Positions 24,541 to 35,774 are shown, counted from the stretch's first letter. The stretch is 64,000 nt of DNA from Austropuccinia psidii (GCA_023105745.1 JALGQZ010000018.1:17617773-17681772), one strand, 5' to 3'. Numbers and translations are program-made. Notes: generated from the letters alone by a model not told the origin.

Positions 24541-25811
24541 TGTCAGCTGGAGTCTATGTTGAAGCAGTAATTAGGCTATTTACAACTAGAACTATGACTG
24601 TGACACGTAAAAAATCATTTTAAAATAAGAGTTTAAATATAATATAATAATGGGGTTCTAATATTGAAGAATAGTGGTGGTGAGTGCTATTGAGAACCCT
24701 GGATGCAGTCTTACCAGTTGGATTACTATAATAAGAACTACAATAATTAAAATTATAATTATACCCTGATTATTACCCAAGAGTAAAACTGTTTTGGACA
24801 GTTTACTACGTAGGATATTCAAGAGCAGGATGGTGAAACAATTCTGGCTGTGAAAAGCCTCCTTTTTATCCTGAAATGGGGTGGAAAGGGTGCTAGACCT
24901 TTCCATGTAGAGGAAGTGAAGTTTTTTCACTCTCTAGTACTGGCTTGTGGTTTGCAAACAGCCTGTATAACCTGTATTGGGCTCAGATGTGGTTTTGAAA
25001 CCACATATGGGCAGTTTTCACCAATACAGGGTGAAAATTTTCATCTGGGGACCTCACAGCCTGATTCTGACGTTTATGACACGTAGAATGCTGTACAGAA
25101 ACTGTATGGGACCCCAGTATTGACTGACATATGAGGTATTGAAGTAAAAACAATCTTCTTTGTCTATTTGACACCTAATATTCATGATTATGGGATATTA
25201 TCCCATGGTAAGGCTGTATATGACAGCAGGTGGGAATCTGACCTTAAAACAGCCATAACGTTGTCAATTCTTGAGATATCAACCTCAAATTTGGTTCAGT
25301 GTGTAGCCCTGTATTTTCTCTACACAATGGTACCTCATTTTATATGGGTATCATTAAATATGGAAAGGTTATCCCATGTACAGGATTTTTGTACATTTGC
25401 ATGGTATAGGCAAAAAGCTGTCCTGAGCTTATTTACCCCATAACTTTTGTTCTAGTTTAGCCATAGGCCAATGGACTTAACCATCAGATAGCTCTGATTG
25501 TGCTCTTTCCAAAAAGACCCCACTTCAAGTATCTCACACTAAAACTGTAGAAGTCAGATGAGAGGTGAATGTTTTGTTCACCTTTATTTGGCCTGAAATT
25601 GACCATAACTCAAGTAATATTGGTGCTAGCTCAGTTTAGCTGGTACCATTGGATAGCCCTGGCTTAGAGCTTCATTTTTAGTACCTATTTGATTGGGTTA
25701 AGCCTCTCCTTCTAGACTTTAGATGAGAGGTGAAAATTAAGGTTTATGCTCAGCAATAACTTTGAGCAGGAATAACTTTGTTATTTCTTGTCCTATGGTG
25801 ATGAGACTTAT
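24541..25811 (-). repeat. 5' LTR of Element 3, first part
   Basis: It begins TGTCAGCTGGAGTC and matches 14891-16140 until GATGAGACTTAT, where Element 4 was inserted. The LTR resumes at 33201 and ends at 33352, giving about 1.42 kb in all. Confidence 0.92.
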
Positions 25812-27310
25812 TGTCAGCCTGTGACTCAAAACAGAGCACCAGCATGACATCCAACATACCATAAGTAATGGTATGAGGAGTATTGGACAAATATAGCCAA
25901 TACAAGTAAGTTATGAAGAGGAAACCTCCTCAAATATAATAAGAAAGGACAAAGATATGCCCTATCAATGATAAGACCAAATAAGCAAAACCCTTATTTT
26001 CACCTCTCATCTAACTTATGCATATTTAAGTTATTATATACCAGAATGGTATTTTTTATTAAAGCTCACATAGAGAGCTACACAATGATATCATCCATGT
26101 TGTTGTAACACCACTACAACTGGAGATACCATATGACCTTTATTTCAAAACCAAGACCCCCCTGAAAGTCAAAGAGGGCTTGTACAAAACTGTACAAAAG
26201 TATAACCAAATTAAAGATATAAACAAGAGCTTTAATTTGAGATACATTAGACCTCTTTATCTCTTAAATTGACTGAGGGATCTTGGTTCAAAGGTTTAAC
26301 AACCAGAAATACAGATATTCTGAAAACAAGAAAGTAAACAAACCCCTGTATCTTTGGTATACACTCATACAACTGTACAGTGTAATATACCAAACTGTAG
26401 AGCTAATCAAGCCCTACAAAACTGTATCATCAGAATACAGATATCTTCCAAATTGAAGAAGATATCTGGCATGGAAGTTTTTAAAGCCTCATACTGATGT
26501 ACAAAAATACATCCAAAAACTTAAAACCCTTATAACTTTTGCTATTTGAAAGAAGGGTAAACATGAAGCATACCAAATTGAAGAGCTCATTAAGCCCTTC
26601 AATTCTGTGCTCTTGGATTCTTGATATCTCAAAAAATGACCAAGATATCTTGGTTGGAAGTATTTTGACCAATACTGGTCTGTACCAAACCTGTACCAAC
26701 CAGTACTGGCTTGATACTTAAAATAATGGTTGTTTAAAGCTTAAACCCGCCCAAAATGACTAATATTAGTCATCCAGACACTCTGGACACGTCACAATGG
26801 TGCTGACGTGGCCTGTGAAGAGTTTTTTCACCCTGTATTGATCCAGAATGATCATTTGTGGTCCAAAAACCACAATTCTGACTATGCTGACGTCAGAATT
26901 GATGGTACAGAACCACAACCCAGCCTCCAGAGTGAAAATTTTCACTCTGTAGACGTGTGAAGAGCCTACCAGTATCTCACAGTCCTCAGAGGAGATAAAA
27001 GCAGGTCTTTCCTCACTGGAAAAGACTCATCTTATCATGAATTAACATCCTTACGTAGTAAAACTGTCTTATACCAGTAGTACTCTTAGGATTATATTGA
27101 TATAATTAAAATAATTAATTATTGTAGTGTTTCTTTACAGTCAAAGATATTAGAGCATTGCAACCCAGGTCCTCAATAGACTCATCACCACTGTTACCAC
27201 ATAGCAGTAGGACCTGAAGATTTCATTTATTATTTATTTTTTGTGTGTCACAGTCATAGTGCTAGCTTGTATTTACTATTTTTGAGCTACTACATAGACT
27301 CACCCTGACA
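25812..27310 (+). repeat. 5' LTR of Element 4 (family B)
   Basis: It begins TGTCAGCCTGTGACTC and ends GACTCACCCTGACA (1,499 bases). A TATA-like GATAAAAG lies near 26993-27001, about 300 bases before the LTR end. Confidence 0.93.
26856..26949. promoter_or_regulatory. Cluster of palindromes upstream of the TATA-like box in LTR B
   Basis: TTGTGGT (26856-26862) pairs with ACCACAA (26869-26875). AATTCTGAC and GTCAGAATT form an inverted repeat around a CRE-like TGACGTCA (26888-26895). A perfect 22-base palindrome, half-site CAGAGTGAAAA, fills 26928-26949. The set is repeated in the 3' LTR (palindrome at 32813-32834). The position in U3 suggests transcription factor sites; this is an inference. Confidence 0.55.
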
Positions 27311-27328
27311 TTTTGGGGGCCTGGCCGT
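27311..27328 (+). promoter_or_regulatory. Primer-binding site of Element 4
   Basis: TTTTGGGGGCCTGGCCGT follows the 5' LTR directly and matches Element 3 exactly. A splice-donor-like AAAA|GTAAGT follows at 27401-27406. Confidence 0.75.
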
Positions 27329-27559
27329 TGTTTTAACCTATTCTGGACCTATTTTGGCAATTTTTGGATCATCTTCACTATTTTTGAAGGTTTTTTACTA
27401 TAAAAGTAAGTACAATTTCGAGTTTTTTTCATTTTTTAACTAATTTTCATCTCTTATATTATAAAAATATAATATATATTTTTTATATATTGTATTTTAT
27501 CAAAATATATTAAATAATATATTTTATTTTCTTTTTGAGTATTTATACTCTTCAAAGCT

Positions 27560-28400
27560 TTATATTGCAATTTTCACGAAAATTAATAACAATAAATAAT
27601 TATTATTAATTTTTCAAATTTATTTTTATATACAAACAGTATATTTAAATAAAAAAAATTATTTTTTACCAAATTGTGTAAAAATTAATTTAAATCATAA
27701 TATTTATTGTAAATCAACAATAAATATTGAAATAATAATTTTATTATTTCAATTCTTTAATATTCAAATTGAATATTATTGAAGAAGATCTTTTTTTACT
27801 CAAGTTGAGGAAAAATTGATTAAAATTTTCTTTTTTTGATAAATAATCAAAAAAAAAATCTTAATAATAATAAGTCATTATTATCAATTTACCACGAAAA
27901 TTGATAGTAATAAGTAACTATTATTAACTTCTCAAACTTATTTTTATATACAAATAGTATATTTAAATAGAAAGTATAATTAATTTTTACCAAATTGTGT
28001 AAAATTAATTTAAATCATAATATTTATTGTAAACCAACAATAAATATTTAGATAATAATTTTATTATTATTTCAATTCTTTAATATTCAAATTGAATATT
28101 ATTGAAGAAGAATCTTTCTACTCAAGTTGAGGAAAAATTCATCAATTTTAATAATAATAAGTAATTATTATTAACTTCCCAAACTTATTTTTATATACAA
28201 ATAGTATATTTAAATAGAAAGCATAATTAATTTTTACCAAATTGTGTAAAATTAATTTAAATCATAATATTTATTGTAAACCAACAATAAATATTTAAAT
28301 AATAATTTTATTATTATTTCAATTCTTTAATATTCAAATTGAATATTATTGAAGAAGAATCCTTTCTACTCAAGTTAAGGAAAAATTCATCAATTTTTTT
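27560..28400 (+). repeat. Three tandem leader repeats of Element 4
   Basis: A unit of about 250-320 bases occurs three times. The anchor TATTCAAATTGAATATTATT starts at 27761, 28083 and 28331; each unit also holds CAAATAGTATATTTAAAT-like and TTTACCAAATTGTGTAAA stretches. Self-complementary words (AATATT...AATATT) are frequent. The leader of Element 3 (about 580 bases) lacks the repeats. They lie in what may be a first intron. Confidence 0.75.
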
Positions 28401-28826
28401 TTTTTTTTTAAAATAAAAAAAATAAATAAATAAATAAATAAAAATAAGTAAATAACTTATCAATAATATTCAAGTTTAATAATATAAACTTTTAATATTA
28501 ACTACTTTACTTATAAAAATAAGTGAAACAAAACTGTTATTTCTTCAAAAAATAAAAAATAAAATAATAATAATAATAAATAATTAAAACTCAAATATCA
28601 AACCAAACTCAGAAGAAATAACAGTAAGGAATTGGAAATTTTGTTTATTCAAATTGAATTACAAACCTTCTCCATTTTCTTTCAAAGTGGAAAAAATACA
28701 TTCCATTTGAGACAAAATCACAGTGAAATTCATCTGTACCAGCCTCAAAGACAAGGAGGCAGTACTAACTCCCAAGCAAATTGCCAAGGAGTATAAAGCA
28801 GAAATCAGTCCAAGGGCCTTTTAAAG

Positions 28827-28897
28827 GTAAAGAAACCTTGGAAAATACAGAATTTTTGTCTTTTGTCATTTTTTAACATGACAACTCCATTTCTCAG
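28827..28897 (+). other. Predicted 71-base intron containing the Gag start codon (Element 4)
   Basis: The 5' site is AAAG|GTAAAG, TTTAAC stands directly before the ATG (28878), and the 3' site is TTTCTCAG ending 28897, followed by AGATCTTGG exactly as in Element 3. Splicing joins KSVQGPFK to EILDTQE in the ORF1 frame. ORF1 here stops at 29193 after about 98 codons of the second exon, and its upstream exon has a stop at 28766-28768, so ORF1 appears lost while Gag is intact. Confidence 0.5.
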
Positions 28898-31673
28898 AGA
28901 TCTTGGATACCCAAGAAATCAACCAGAAATCTGGCAAAGAAGAAACAGAGGGAGAAGGCCACCCCCTTCTGGATCAAATAACCAACAAAGGACTTATTAT
29001 CAGGAAACTCCTGCTCAAAGTCCCACCCCAAACCAAATCCAGCCCAGTCCAGCAAAAAAATTGGACAGATGCAGGGAAAATAACTCATATTCATGTACTC
29101 CTAAAAGGATTTTCCACATGGAGTATGGACAACAAAACCTTAACCATGGGAGTATCATGGAAGGAAATTGGAATAATGAGGCAAAAAATATGAGTCAATC
29201 TTATTACTTGCCAAAAGATTCTGGAAGAAATGAAAAGTTGGAATCTCAACAGCCATTTCATACTCTCAGAATAGACTTGAATCAGAGGGAATCAAACAGA
29301 AATCCAAGCCATAGAGAATTCCTGGCATATGAAAGAGCCCAATCTGATTCAGGAACACCAAGGCATGGAAGAAGAAATTCCATCTTTACCACATCAGTCC
29401 AACAGCTACAGGACTTGAAATCCAAAGGACAATATTTCCAGGACTCTCCAGTCATCCCTGGTGGTTTCCAGCAGAGGAAATGGAGCCCTAGTAGAGAACA
29501 AGAATTCTTTCAGGAAGGAGAAGATAGAATCAGATCCTTTGATGAAACAATGAATAAAATTAGTCCAAGAGGAACACAAATCCTAAAAGACACTGTACCT
29601 ACCAATAGTGTTAGCTCAGAATCAATTGATCCTCAGCTTAAGTCTATTGATGATAAAATACCGCCTCAAAAATTTGAAACCACAGATTCCAGAGGTAGTA
29701 GTTTCATATGGTCCAACATGGGTAAATTCATGGATTGGACATATGATCATGTTCAAGAAGTGACTTCAGAAATGAAAACACTCAAGGAAGAAAATTCCTT
29801 CCAAGCAACAGTCATAGAAGACTTGAACACAAATCTATCCAGAATTTGGGCAGAATTTGAAACTAAAAACAGACAGTTGAACTCAATACTAGAGGAACAA
29901 CAAGCTGTGAGAAGAGATTTAAGAAATATCCAATCTCAACAGGAAATCCTGGAAAAAGAAGTGGATTTTCTCTATAAAAAGGAGGAAAAAGAAGATAATT
30001 TCTTCCCTCAAACAACTCAAGAGGATAAACCAATCACCAAAGTAAAAGAGGAAGAATCAGAAAACCAAGCTCCTGAATCCCAGGATCCAAAGTTAAGGTC
30101 TGAGTCTATTTACCAAGATGGTGAGAACCTCAGTTACTCTGAGAAACAAGCATTGAAGCAATTACCTGATGTGGTAAATTGGCCTAAATTCTCAGGAATT
30201 GGAGAATATGATCATATGGAGCTTATTGATTATATTAATGGACTTTTTGTTGATGTACCAAAGATACCAGACTACTGGATCACCACAAGACTCAACACTG
30301 CATTCAGAGGCCATGCAAATATATGGTACACTGAAATGAAAGAGATACATGGTAGGAAAAGCTGGCCATGGTGGAGAAACCAAATAATACAAAAGTACAG
30401 CAATGGTACTTGGATTTGGCAAAAAACCATCTCTTTTGAGAGTGACAGATACTCTACAGGAAAAGACCCTTATGAATGGTGTCTTAAACAAACCAAAAGA
30501 CTCAAATCCATTGATCCAAACATGACAATAGAGATGAGAAATCATAAGATTCTGACAAAACTTCCAGGAGACTTAGAACATGCAGTAAAGTGCAGATGCA
30601 GCAAAATAAGCAGCATTGATGACATAGCAAATGTCATACAAGATGTCAGAAAAAAGACATCAATTGGCAGTAGTTCACCCTATAGGTCACATGATAGCAG
30701 AGAAAAACCAAAGATACTCATGGAAAAAGACCTCAAACCTACTAATGGTGAAGAAGCACCAAGGAGAAGGAACACATGCCATAACTGTGGATCACCTGAC
30801 CACTATGCAAATAATTGTCCCGAGGGAAAAAAGAAAATATTTGCAATAGAGGAAGAGTCAGTAGAAGAACACATGGAGTACAAATCTGACTCTGACAGCA
30901 TGGGAAATGGGCTAAGACAGGATTCAGACAGTGGATCAGAGCCTATTGAACAATATTTATTAGAGTATGAGGATGAGAAAACAGAATCAGTCCTAGGAAA
31001 CTCTTTGAAACCAGAACTCATTCAACCCAAAAAAGGTGAAGACAGAAGTGGCAGAACCATTGATGCTAAAGAGTATTTGGAAGTACCCAAAACTGGTATA
31101 GCCTTTATTCATGGAGCAAAATCAAAGCTTGATGTATACATTGAAAATAAAAAGCATCCTTTGATTTTTGACACAGGAGCAAATTGCTCAGTGGTAGCCA
31201 AAGAATACTTGGACAGACACTTTCCAATGTGGAATGCAGAGATGCTTTTAACAAAAGCAAGAAGCTTTAAAAGTGCTGCAGGCAAAGTGAAGTCACTTGG
31301 AATAATCCAAAAAATAATTATAATACCACACAAAATGGGAAACCTCAGACTACACATTGAATTTGTGGTACTTGAAAATGCTACGTTTGATGGATTTTTA
31401 ATGGGTACAGAGTACCATAAAATCTATGGCATAAGCATAAGTAATTCCCTAGAGAGTTACTTGATAATTGGGCAAGACAAACAAAGAAAGTTCTACTTTG
31501 AAACTGACAAACCCAATCAAATAAGAAGATATTCCAATAGGGATTATTTAACAGAAAGAAGGAATAAACCACCAGAAAAAGACCAATGGGTAAATCTGGA
31601 TGATGTTTCAGATAAAGATTCTTTTTTGAAAGGATCAAGAGCCTCCATGAGGACAAAAGAGTCTCATCAATGA
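28878..31673 (+). CDS. Element 4 Gag-protease-chromodomain fusion protein
   Basis: The frame is open for 931 codons from the ATG at 28878; the frame extends to a TTG at 28863, but MTTPFLRDLG matches the Gag starts of the related elements. In order: a Gln/Pro/Arg-rich N-terminus; a coiled-coil-like stretch (about 285-380, KTLKEENSFQ, QEILEKEVDFL); a capsid-like region (about 435-600, WPKFSGIGEYDHMELIDYI, WPWWRNQIIQ); a zinc knuckle CHNCGSPDHYANNC at 634-647 with all ligands; and a retropepsin domain with DTG at about 765. RT, RNase H and integrase are missing: after the protease the frame passes straight into RDYLTERR...KDQWVNLDDVSD and RASMRT, which align with the chromodomain end of Element 3 (RQYFVRF...KDKWLAEDAIPD, RASRRT). 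The fusion is thus an in-frame internal deletion. It should make virus-like particles and self-process; copying needs a partner. Confidence 0.93.
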   Translation: MTTPFLRDLGYPRNQPEIWQRRNRGRRPPPSGSNNQQRTYYQETPAQSPTPNQIQPSPAKKLDRCRENNSYSCTPKRIFHMEYGQQNLNHGSIMEGNWNNEAKNMSQSYYLPKDSGRNEKLESQQPFHTLRIDLNQRESNRNPSHREFLAYERAQSDSGTPRHGRRNSIFTTSVQQLQDLKSKGQYFQDSPVIPGGFQQRKWSPSREQEFFQEGEDRIRSFDETMNKISPRGTQILKDTVPTNSVSSESIDPQLKSIDDKIPPQKFETTDSRGSSFIWSNMGKFMDWTYDHVQEVTSEMKTLKEENSFQATVIEDLNTNLSRIWAEFETKNRQLNSILEEQQAVRRDLRNIQSQQEILEKEVDFLYKKEEKEDNFFPQTTQEDKPITKVKEEESENQAPESQDPKLRSESIYQDGENLSYSEKQALKQLPDVVNWPKFSGIGEYDHMELIDYINGLFVDVPKIPDYWITTRLNTAFRGHANIWYTEMKEIHGRKSWPWWRNQIIQKYSNGTWIWQKTISFESDRYSTGKDPYEWCLKQTKRLKSIDPNMTIEMRNHKILTKLPGDLEHAVKCRCSKISSIDDIANVIQDVRKKTSIGSSSPYRSHDSREKPKILMEKDLKPTNGEEAPRRRNTCHNCGSPDHYANNCPEGKKKIFAIEEESVEEHMEYKSDSDSMGNGLRQDSDSGSEPIEQYLLEYEDEKTESVLGNSLKPELIQPKKGEDRSGRTIDAKEYLEVPKTGIAFIHGAKSKLDVYIENKKHPLIFDTGANCSVVAKEYLDRHFPMWNAEMLLTKARSFKSAAGKVKSLGIIQKIIIIPHKMGNLRLHIEFVVLENATFDGFLMGTEYHKIYGISISNSLESYLIIGQDKQRKFYFETDKPNQIRRYSNRDYLTERRNKPPEKDQWVNLDDVSDKDSFLKGSRASMRTKESHQ

Positions 31674-31679
31674 TGAGCC

Positions 31680-31697
31680 TTTTTTGGAGGGAGGGTA
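31680..31697 (+). promoter_or_regulatory. Polypurine tract of Element 4
   Basis: TTTTTTGGAGGGAGGGTA stands directly before the 3' LTR and shortly after the stop codon. Confidence 0.8.
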
Positions 31698-33195
31698 TGT
31701 CAGCCTGTGACTCAAAACAGAGCACCAGCATGACATCCAACATACCATAAGTAATGTTATGAGGAGTATTGGACAAATATAGCCAATACAAGTAAGTTAT
31801 GAAGAGGAAACCTCCTCAAATATAATAAGAAAGGACAAAGATATGCCCTATCAATGATAAGACCAAATAAGCAAAACCCTTATTTTCACCTCTCATCTAA
31901 CTTATGCATATTTAAGTTACTATATACCAGAATGGTATTTTTATTAAAGCTCACATAGAGAGCTACACAATGATATCATCCATGTTGTTGTAACACCACT
32001 ACAACTGGAGATACCATATGACCTTTATTTCAAAACCAAGACCCCCCTGAAAGTCAAAGAGGGCTTGTACAAAACTGTACAAAAGTATAACCAAATTAAA
32101 GATATAAGCAAGAGCTTTAATTTGAGATACATTAGACCTCTTTATCTCTTAAATTGACTGAGGGATCTTGGTTCAAAGGTTTAACAACCAGAAATACAGA
32201 TATTCTGAAAACAAGAAAGTAAACAAACCCCTGTATCTTTGGTATACACTCATACAACTGTACAGTGTAATATACCAAACTGTAGAGCTAATCAAGCCCT
32301 ACAAAACTGTATCATCAGAATACAGATATCTTCCAAATTGAAGAAGATATCTGGCATGGAAGTTTTTAAAGCCTCATACTGATGTACAAAAATACATCCA
32401 AAAACTTAAAACCCTTATAACTTTTGCTATTTGAAAGAAGGGTAAACATGAAGCATACCAAATTGAAGAGCTCATTAAGCCCTTAAATTCTGTGCTCTTG
32501 GATTCTTGATATCTCAAAAAATGACCAAGATATCTTGGTTGGAAGTATTTTGACCAATACTGGTCTGTACCAAACCTGTACCAACCAGTACTGGCTTGAT
32601 GCTTAAAATAATGGTTGTTTAAAGCTTAAACCCGCCCAAAATGACTAATATTAGTCATCCAGACACTCTGGACATGTCACAATGGTGCTGACGTGGCCTG
32701 TGAAGAGTTTTTTCACCCTGTATTGATCCAGAATGATCATTTGTGGTCCAAAAACCACAATTCTGACTATGCTGACGTCAGAATTGATGGTACAGAACCA
32801 CAACCCAGCCTCCAGAGTGAAAATTTTCACTCTGTAGACGTGTGAAGAGCCTACCAGTCTCTCACAGTCCTCAGAGGAGATAAAAGTAGGTCTTTCCTCA
32901 CTGGAAAAGACTCAACTTATCATGAATTAACATCCTTACGTAGTAAAACTGTCTTATACCAGTAGTACTCTTAGGATTATATTGATATAATTAAAATAAT
33001 TAATTATTGTAGTGTTTCTTTACAGTCAAAGATATTAGAGCATTGCAACCCAGGTCCTCAATAGACTCATCACCACTGTTACCACATAGCAGTAGGACCT
33101 GAAGATTTCATTTATTATTTATTTTTTGTGTGTCACAGTCATAGTGCTAGCTTGTATTTACTACTTTTGAGCTACTACATAGACTCACCCTGACA
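31698..33195 (+). repeat. 3' LTR of Element 4 (family B)
   Basis: It begins TGTCAGCC and ends CCCTGACA (1,498 bases), nearly identical to the 5' LTR (differences such as gtaatggtatg/gtaatgttatg and ggacacgtc/ggacatgtc). The target duplication cttat follows. Confidence 0.93.
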
Positions 33196-33200
33196 CTTAT

Positions 33201-33352
33201 ATTTTCAGAAAGAGGCAAGTTTCCTCTTTTGTTTGATACCTTTTGAGCCTATTTGGCTCAGCTCCATGTTTTGGTGGTATCTTGGCTATACCATTGGTTT
33301 ATGGTATTTTGGCTGTCATGCTTGTGCTCTGGTTTTGAGTCACAGGCTGACA
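33201..33352 (-). repeat. 5' LTR of Element 3, second part
   Basis: The LTR interrupted at 25811 resumes with ATTTTCAGAAAGAGGCAAG and ends CACAGGCTGACA; it matches 16134-16285. The duplication aaagg follows at 33353-33357. Confidence 0.9.
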
Positions 33353-35771
33353 AAAGGATTCCATCAAGGAGGTGGAATCTTCCTTCATCATATTCCTTTT
33401 TCCATTTTTCATCTAATTTTAATGAAAGTGATGGATCTTTGCAGTCTTTCATTATAAGTTGGCTTAAGATATGGCAATTCTTGTCTATCTTATAGCTTTC
33501 TTTAGCTTTGTTCAAGAATTCTGTGCCAATGTCTGTAACACATATTACTTCTATATGGTGCTCCTCCTGTGGTACCCATGCTGGAATTTCAGGGGTATTT
33601 GCTAGAGCCCATCTTCTAAGACCATCTGCATTTTTATGAATATTGCCAGATTTATGAACAATAGTAATATTTCCTCTATATTCTTGGATAGAAATTTGCC
33701 ATCTCAGCATATGTCTATTCAGAGTTTTCATATTTAAGAGAGATTTTACAGCACTACTGTCTGTAATCACATCAAATACTGTTCCATCCAATTAATAATG
33801 TAATCTTTCTAAAGCCCACACTAAGCAGAGGAATTCCATTTGGCTTGCTCCATATCTTTCCTCTGTTGGCTTTATCTGTCTTGAAATAAAAAAAATTGGT
33901 CCTTCCAATGGGTTATCATTGACAATTTGTGTCTGGTGTAGTGCAGCACCTAGTCCTTCTCCACAAGCATCAATGTAAAGTTTAAAGGGTAGTTTCCAAT
34001 CTGGCATTAGAAGAAATGGGTCATTTGTTAAGGAATTTTTCAATTCTTCATATGCCTTGACTCTTTCTTCTGTCATTTCATAGACTGTTTGTTGGTCACA
34101 TAGTTTATACAAGGATTTGTAAATTTTTGCAAAGTCCTTTCTATGCTGTCTATAGTAAACAGAAAATCCTACAAATGATTTCTTTTATTTTTTGGCTTGA
34201 GGCATTGGCTTAAGTAGTACTGCTGCTACTTTATTCTTGTCTATGCCTAGACTAAGTCCAGATACAACATGTCCTAGTGATTTTAGTTCACTATATGCAA
34301 AATGACACTTTTTCAAGGAAATTTTCATATTCACTTGCACTATTGTTTTTAGTAGCCTTTCTAGTCTTTTAAGGTGATTTTCCAAAGTTTCTGAGCAAAC
34401 TATGATATAATCAATATAGATGATTAACCATCCTTCTGATAATTCTTCAGGAAATATGGTATTAATCATCCTTTGATAATGGGAAGGTGCATTCTTTATA
34501 CCAAATGGCATCCTTAAGTCTTCAAAAATCCCACAGTGGACTATTATCCTTAGTAGTTTCTTGGCACTGTCTGTTAAGAAATTTTGAGGAAAACCCTTTA
34601 AAGCATCCATGGCTGTAATGAACTTAGCTTGTGACAGTTGTGTCAATGTCTCATGGATTCTGGGTATTGGATATCTGTCTGGAATGGTATAGGTGTTCAG
34701 GGCTCTGAAGTCTCCTACCATTCTTGATTTTCCATTATGCCAAGTTATAATGACAGGTGTAGTGACCTCTTCCTGTTCATTATGTCCTACTTTTCTTAAT
34801 ACTCCAAGGTCCATTAATTCTTTAATGTGTACCTCCAAGGCTTCTCTAGCCCTTGGACTAGCTGGGTAAGCAGGTCTCCTCAGTAAAGGTGGGTAAGGCT
34901 TTTCCACATTAAGAATTATATCCACCTCATGCCCAATTATGGCACCTAGTGGTTCTTTGTCAGTTACAAAGGCATTTTTGTACTTAAATAAGAGGTCAAT
35001 CAATTTTTCTTTCATTTTTTCTGTTAATTCTTTATTGAATTCTGCCTCTTTGAGTTGATCAGATATGAAAAGTTCCTTTTCTGGACTTTTCTCTTCATTC
35101 TTAATAACTGTAATTTGTTTTTTGTCATTTAAGAAGCCAAACCTTTGTCTTTTGTTGTCTCCTATGGTAAAATATCTATCTTTTTGGTTAGAGATGTCTA
35201 TACCATAGATTGACAAGTAGTCATTTCTAAGTATGAAGTGATTACTAGTAAAGGTTTCCATCAATACAAACTCTACTTTAATTCTGACACATTGTAAGGG
35301 GTGAGGAAAAATGAGTGTTGAATCAATTATTCCAAGGGGCTTCATGCTCTCACTTGCACTACTAAATTTGACACCTTGTATTGGCATAAGTTTTTCTTGC
35401 AAATCTGGAACAATTGTTTTTAAATAGCTTTTACCAACACAGGTACAATATGCTCCTGTATCCAAGTTCACTTTTGCCTCTTTGTTATCAACCATAACAA
35501 TACTTATACTTGATTTTCCAGCTGTATATCCCATTCCTTTTGCAGGTTTGGTTCTATACATTTTGGCATCTTGTACATTTGTCAGGTTTGTGTCAGATTT
35601 TCCAACTTGTGGTAAGTTTGAGCTAACATCTAGTACTTCATAAATTATATCAATATTATTAATTTGTGCATTAATTATATTAATTTCATCACTTTCAGAA
35701 GCTTCTGACTCTTCTGTCTCTTTTTCAGAGTCAGATTCCTCCTCTTTGTCATTGTGGCTTTCTGTTCCCAC
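33353..35771 (-). pseudogene. Element 2 protease, RT and RNase H
   Basis: The upstream frame 34185-35771 (528 codons) holds the retropepsin-like domain (active site NLDTGAYCTCVG, intact) and RT up to KPMPQAKK. In RT the motif YIDD reads YIDY (about 34,400-34,420) and the helix after the first Asp reads KGFPQN instead of KGFHQN, so the polymerase is dead. A single in-frame UAA (about 34187) separates it from the RT thumb and RNase H ([34 protein letters not shown]), and another in-frame UAA at about 33791 precedes [15 protein letters not shown]. The frame then runs to [10 protein letters not shown], where Element 3 interrupts at 33353; the integrase continues at 14890. An in-frame UAA (35772-35774) separates it from gag. 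Confidence 0.9.
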
Positions 35772-35774
35772 AAT

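Larger units (their letters stand above)
25812..33195 (+). mobile_element. Element 4: young non-autonomous Gag-protease-chromodomain retrotransposon
   Basis: A complete 7,384-base element flanked by the perfect target duplication cttat (25807-25811 and 33196-33200). Its LTRs (25812-27310 and 31698-33195) differ at only about a dozen positions by eye, so the insertion is recent. It has a primer site, a long leader with tandem repeats, one open frame of 931 codons from its ATG, and a polypurine tract. RT, RNase H and integrase are absent. It belongs to the same LTR family as Element 3 and landed in the 5' LTR of Element 3 in the opposite orientation. It resembles the non-autonomous Gag-only elements (TR-GAG type) known in plants, with the addition of a protease and a chromodomain tail. 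Confidence 0.93.
14891..33352 (-). mobile_element. Element 3: full-length Ty3/Gypsy chromovirus (LTR family B)
   Basis: It is flanked by the perfect target duplication aaagg (14886-14890 and 33353-33357) inside the integrase zinc region of Element 2. LTRs start TGTCAG and end CTGACA. The genes are ORF1, gag-protease and RT-RNase H-integrase-chromodomain on the minus strand. It carries two younger insertions: a solo family A LTR in the integrase and Element 4 in the 5' LTR. The element itself is about 9.2 kb. Protease and zinc knuckle are mutated, so it is probably inactive, although RT-RNase H is open for 725 codons. Confidence 0.92.

Noticed and set aside
27311..27328. Self-primed reverse transcription as in Tf1-like elements
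   Set aside because: I found no copy of the complementary GGCCAGGCCCCC near the start of the LTR transcript in LTR B.
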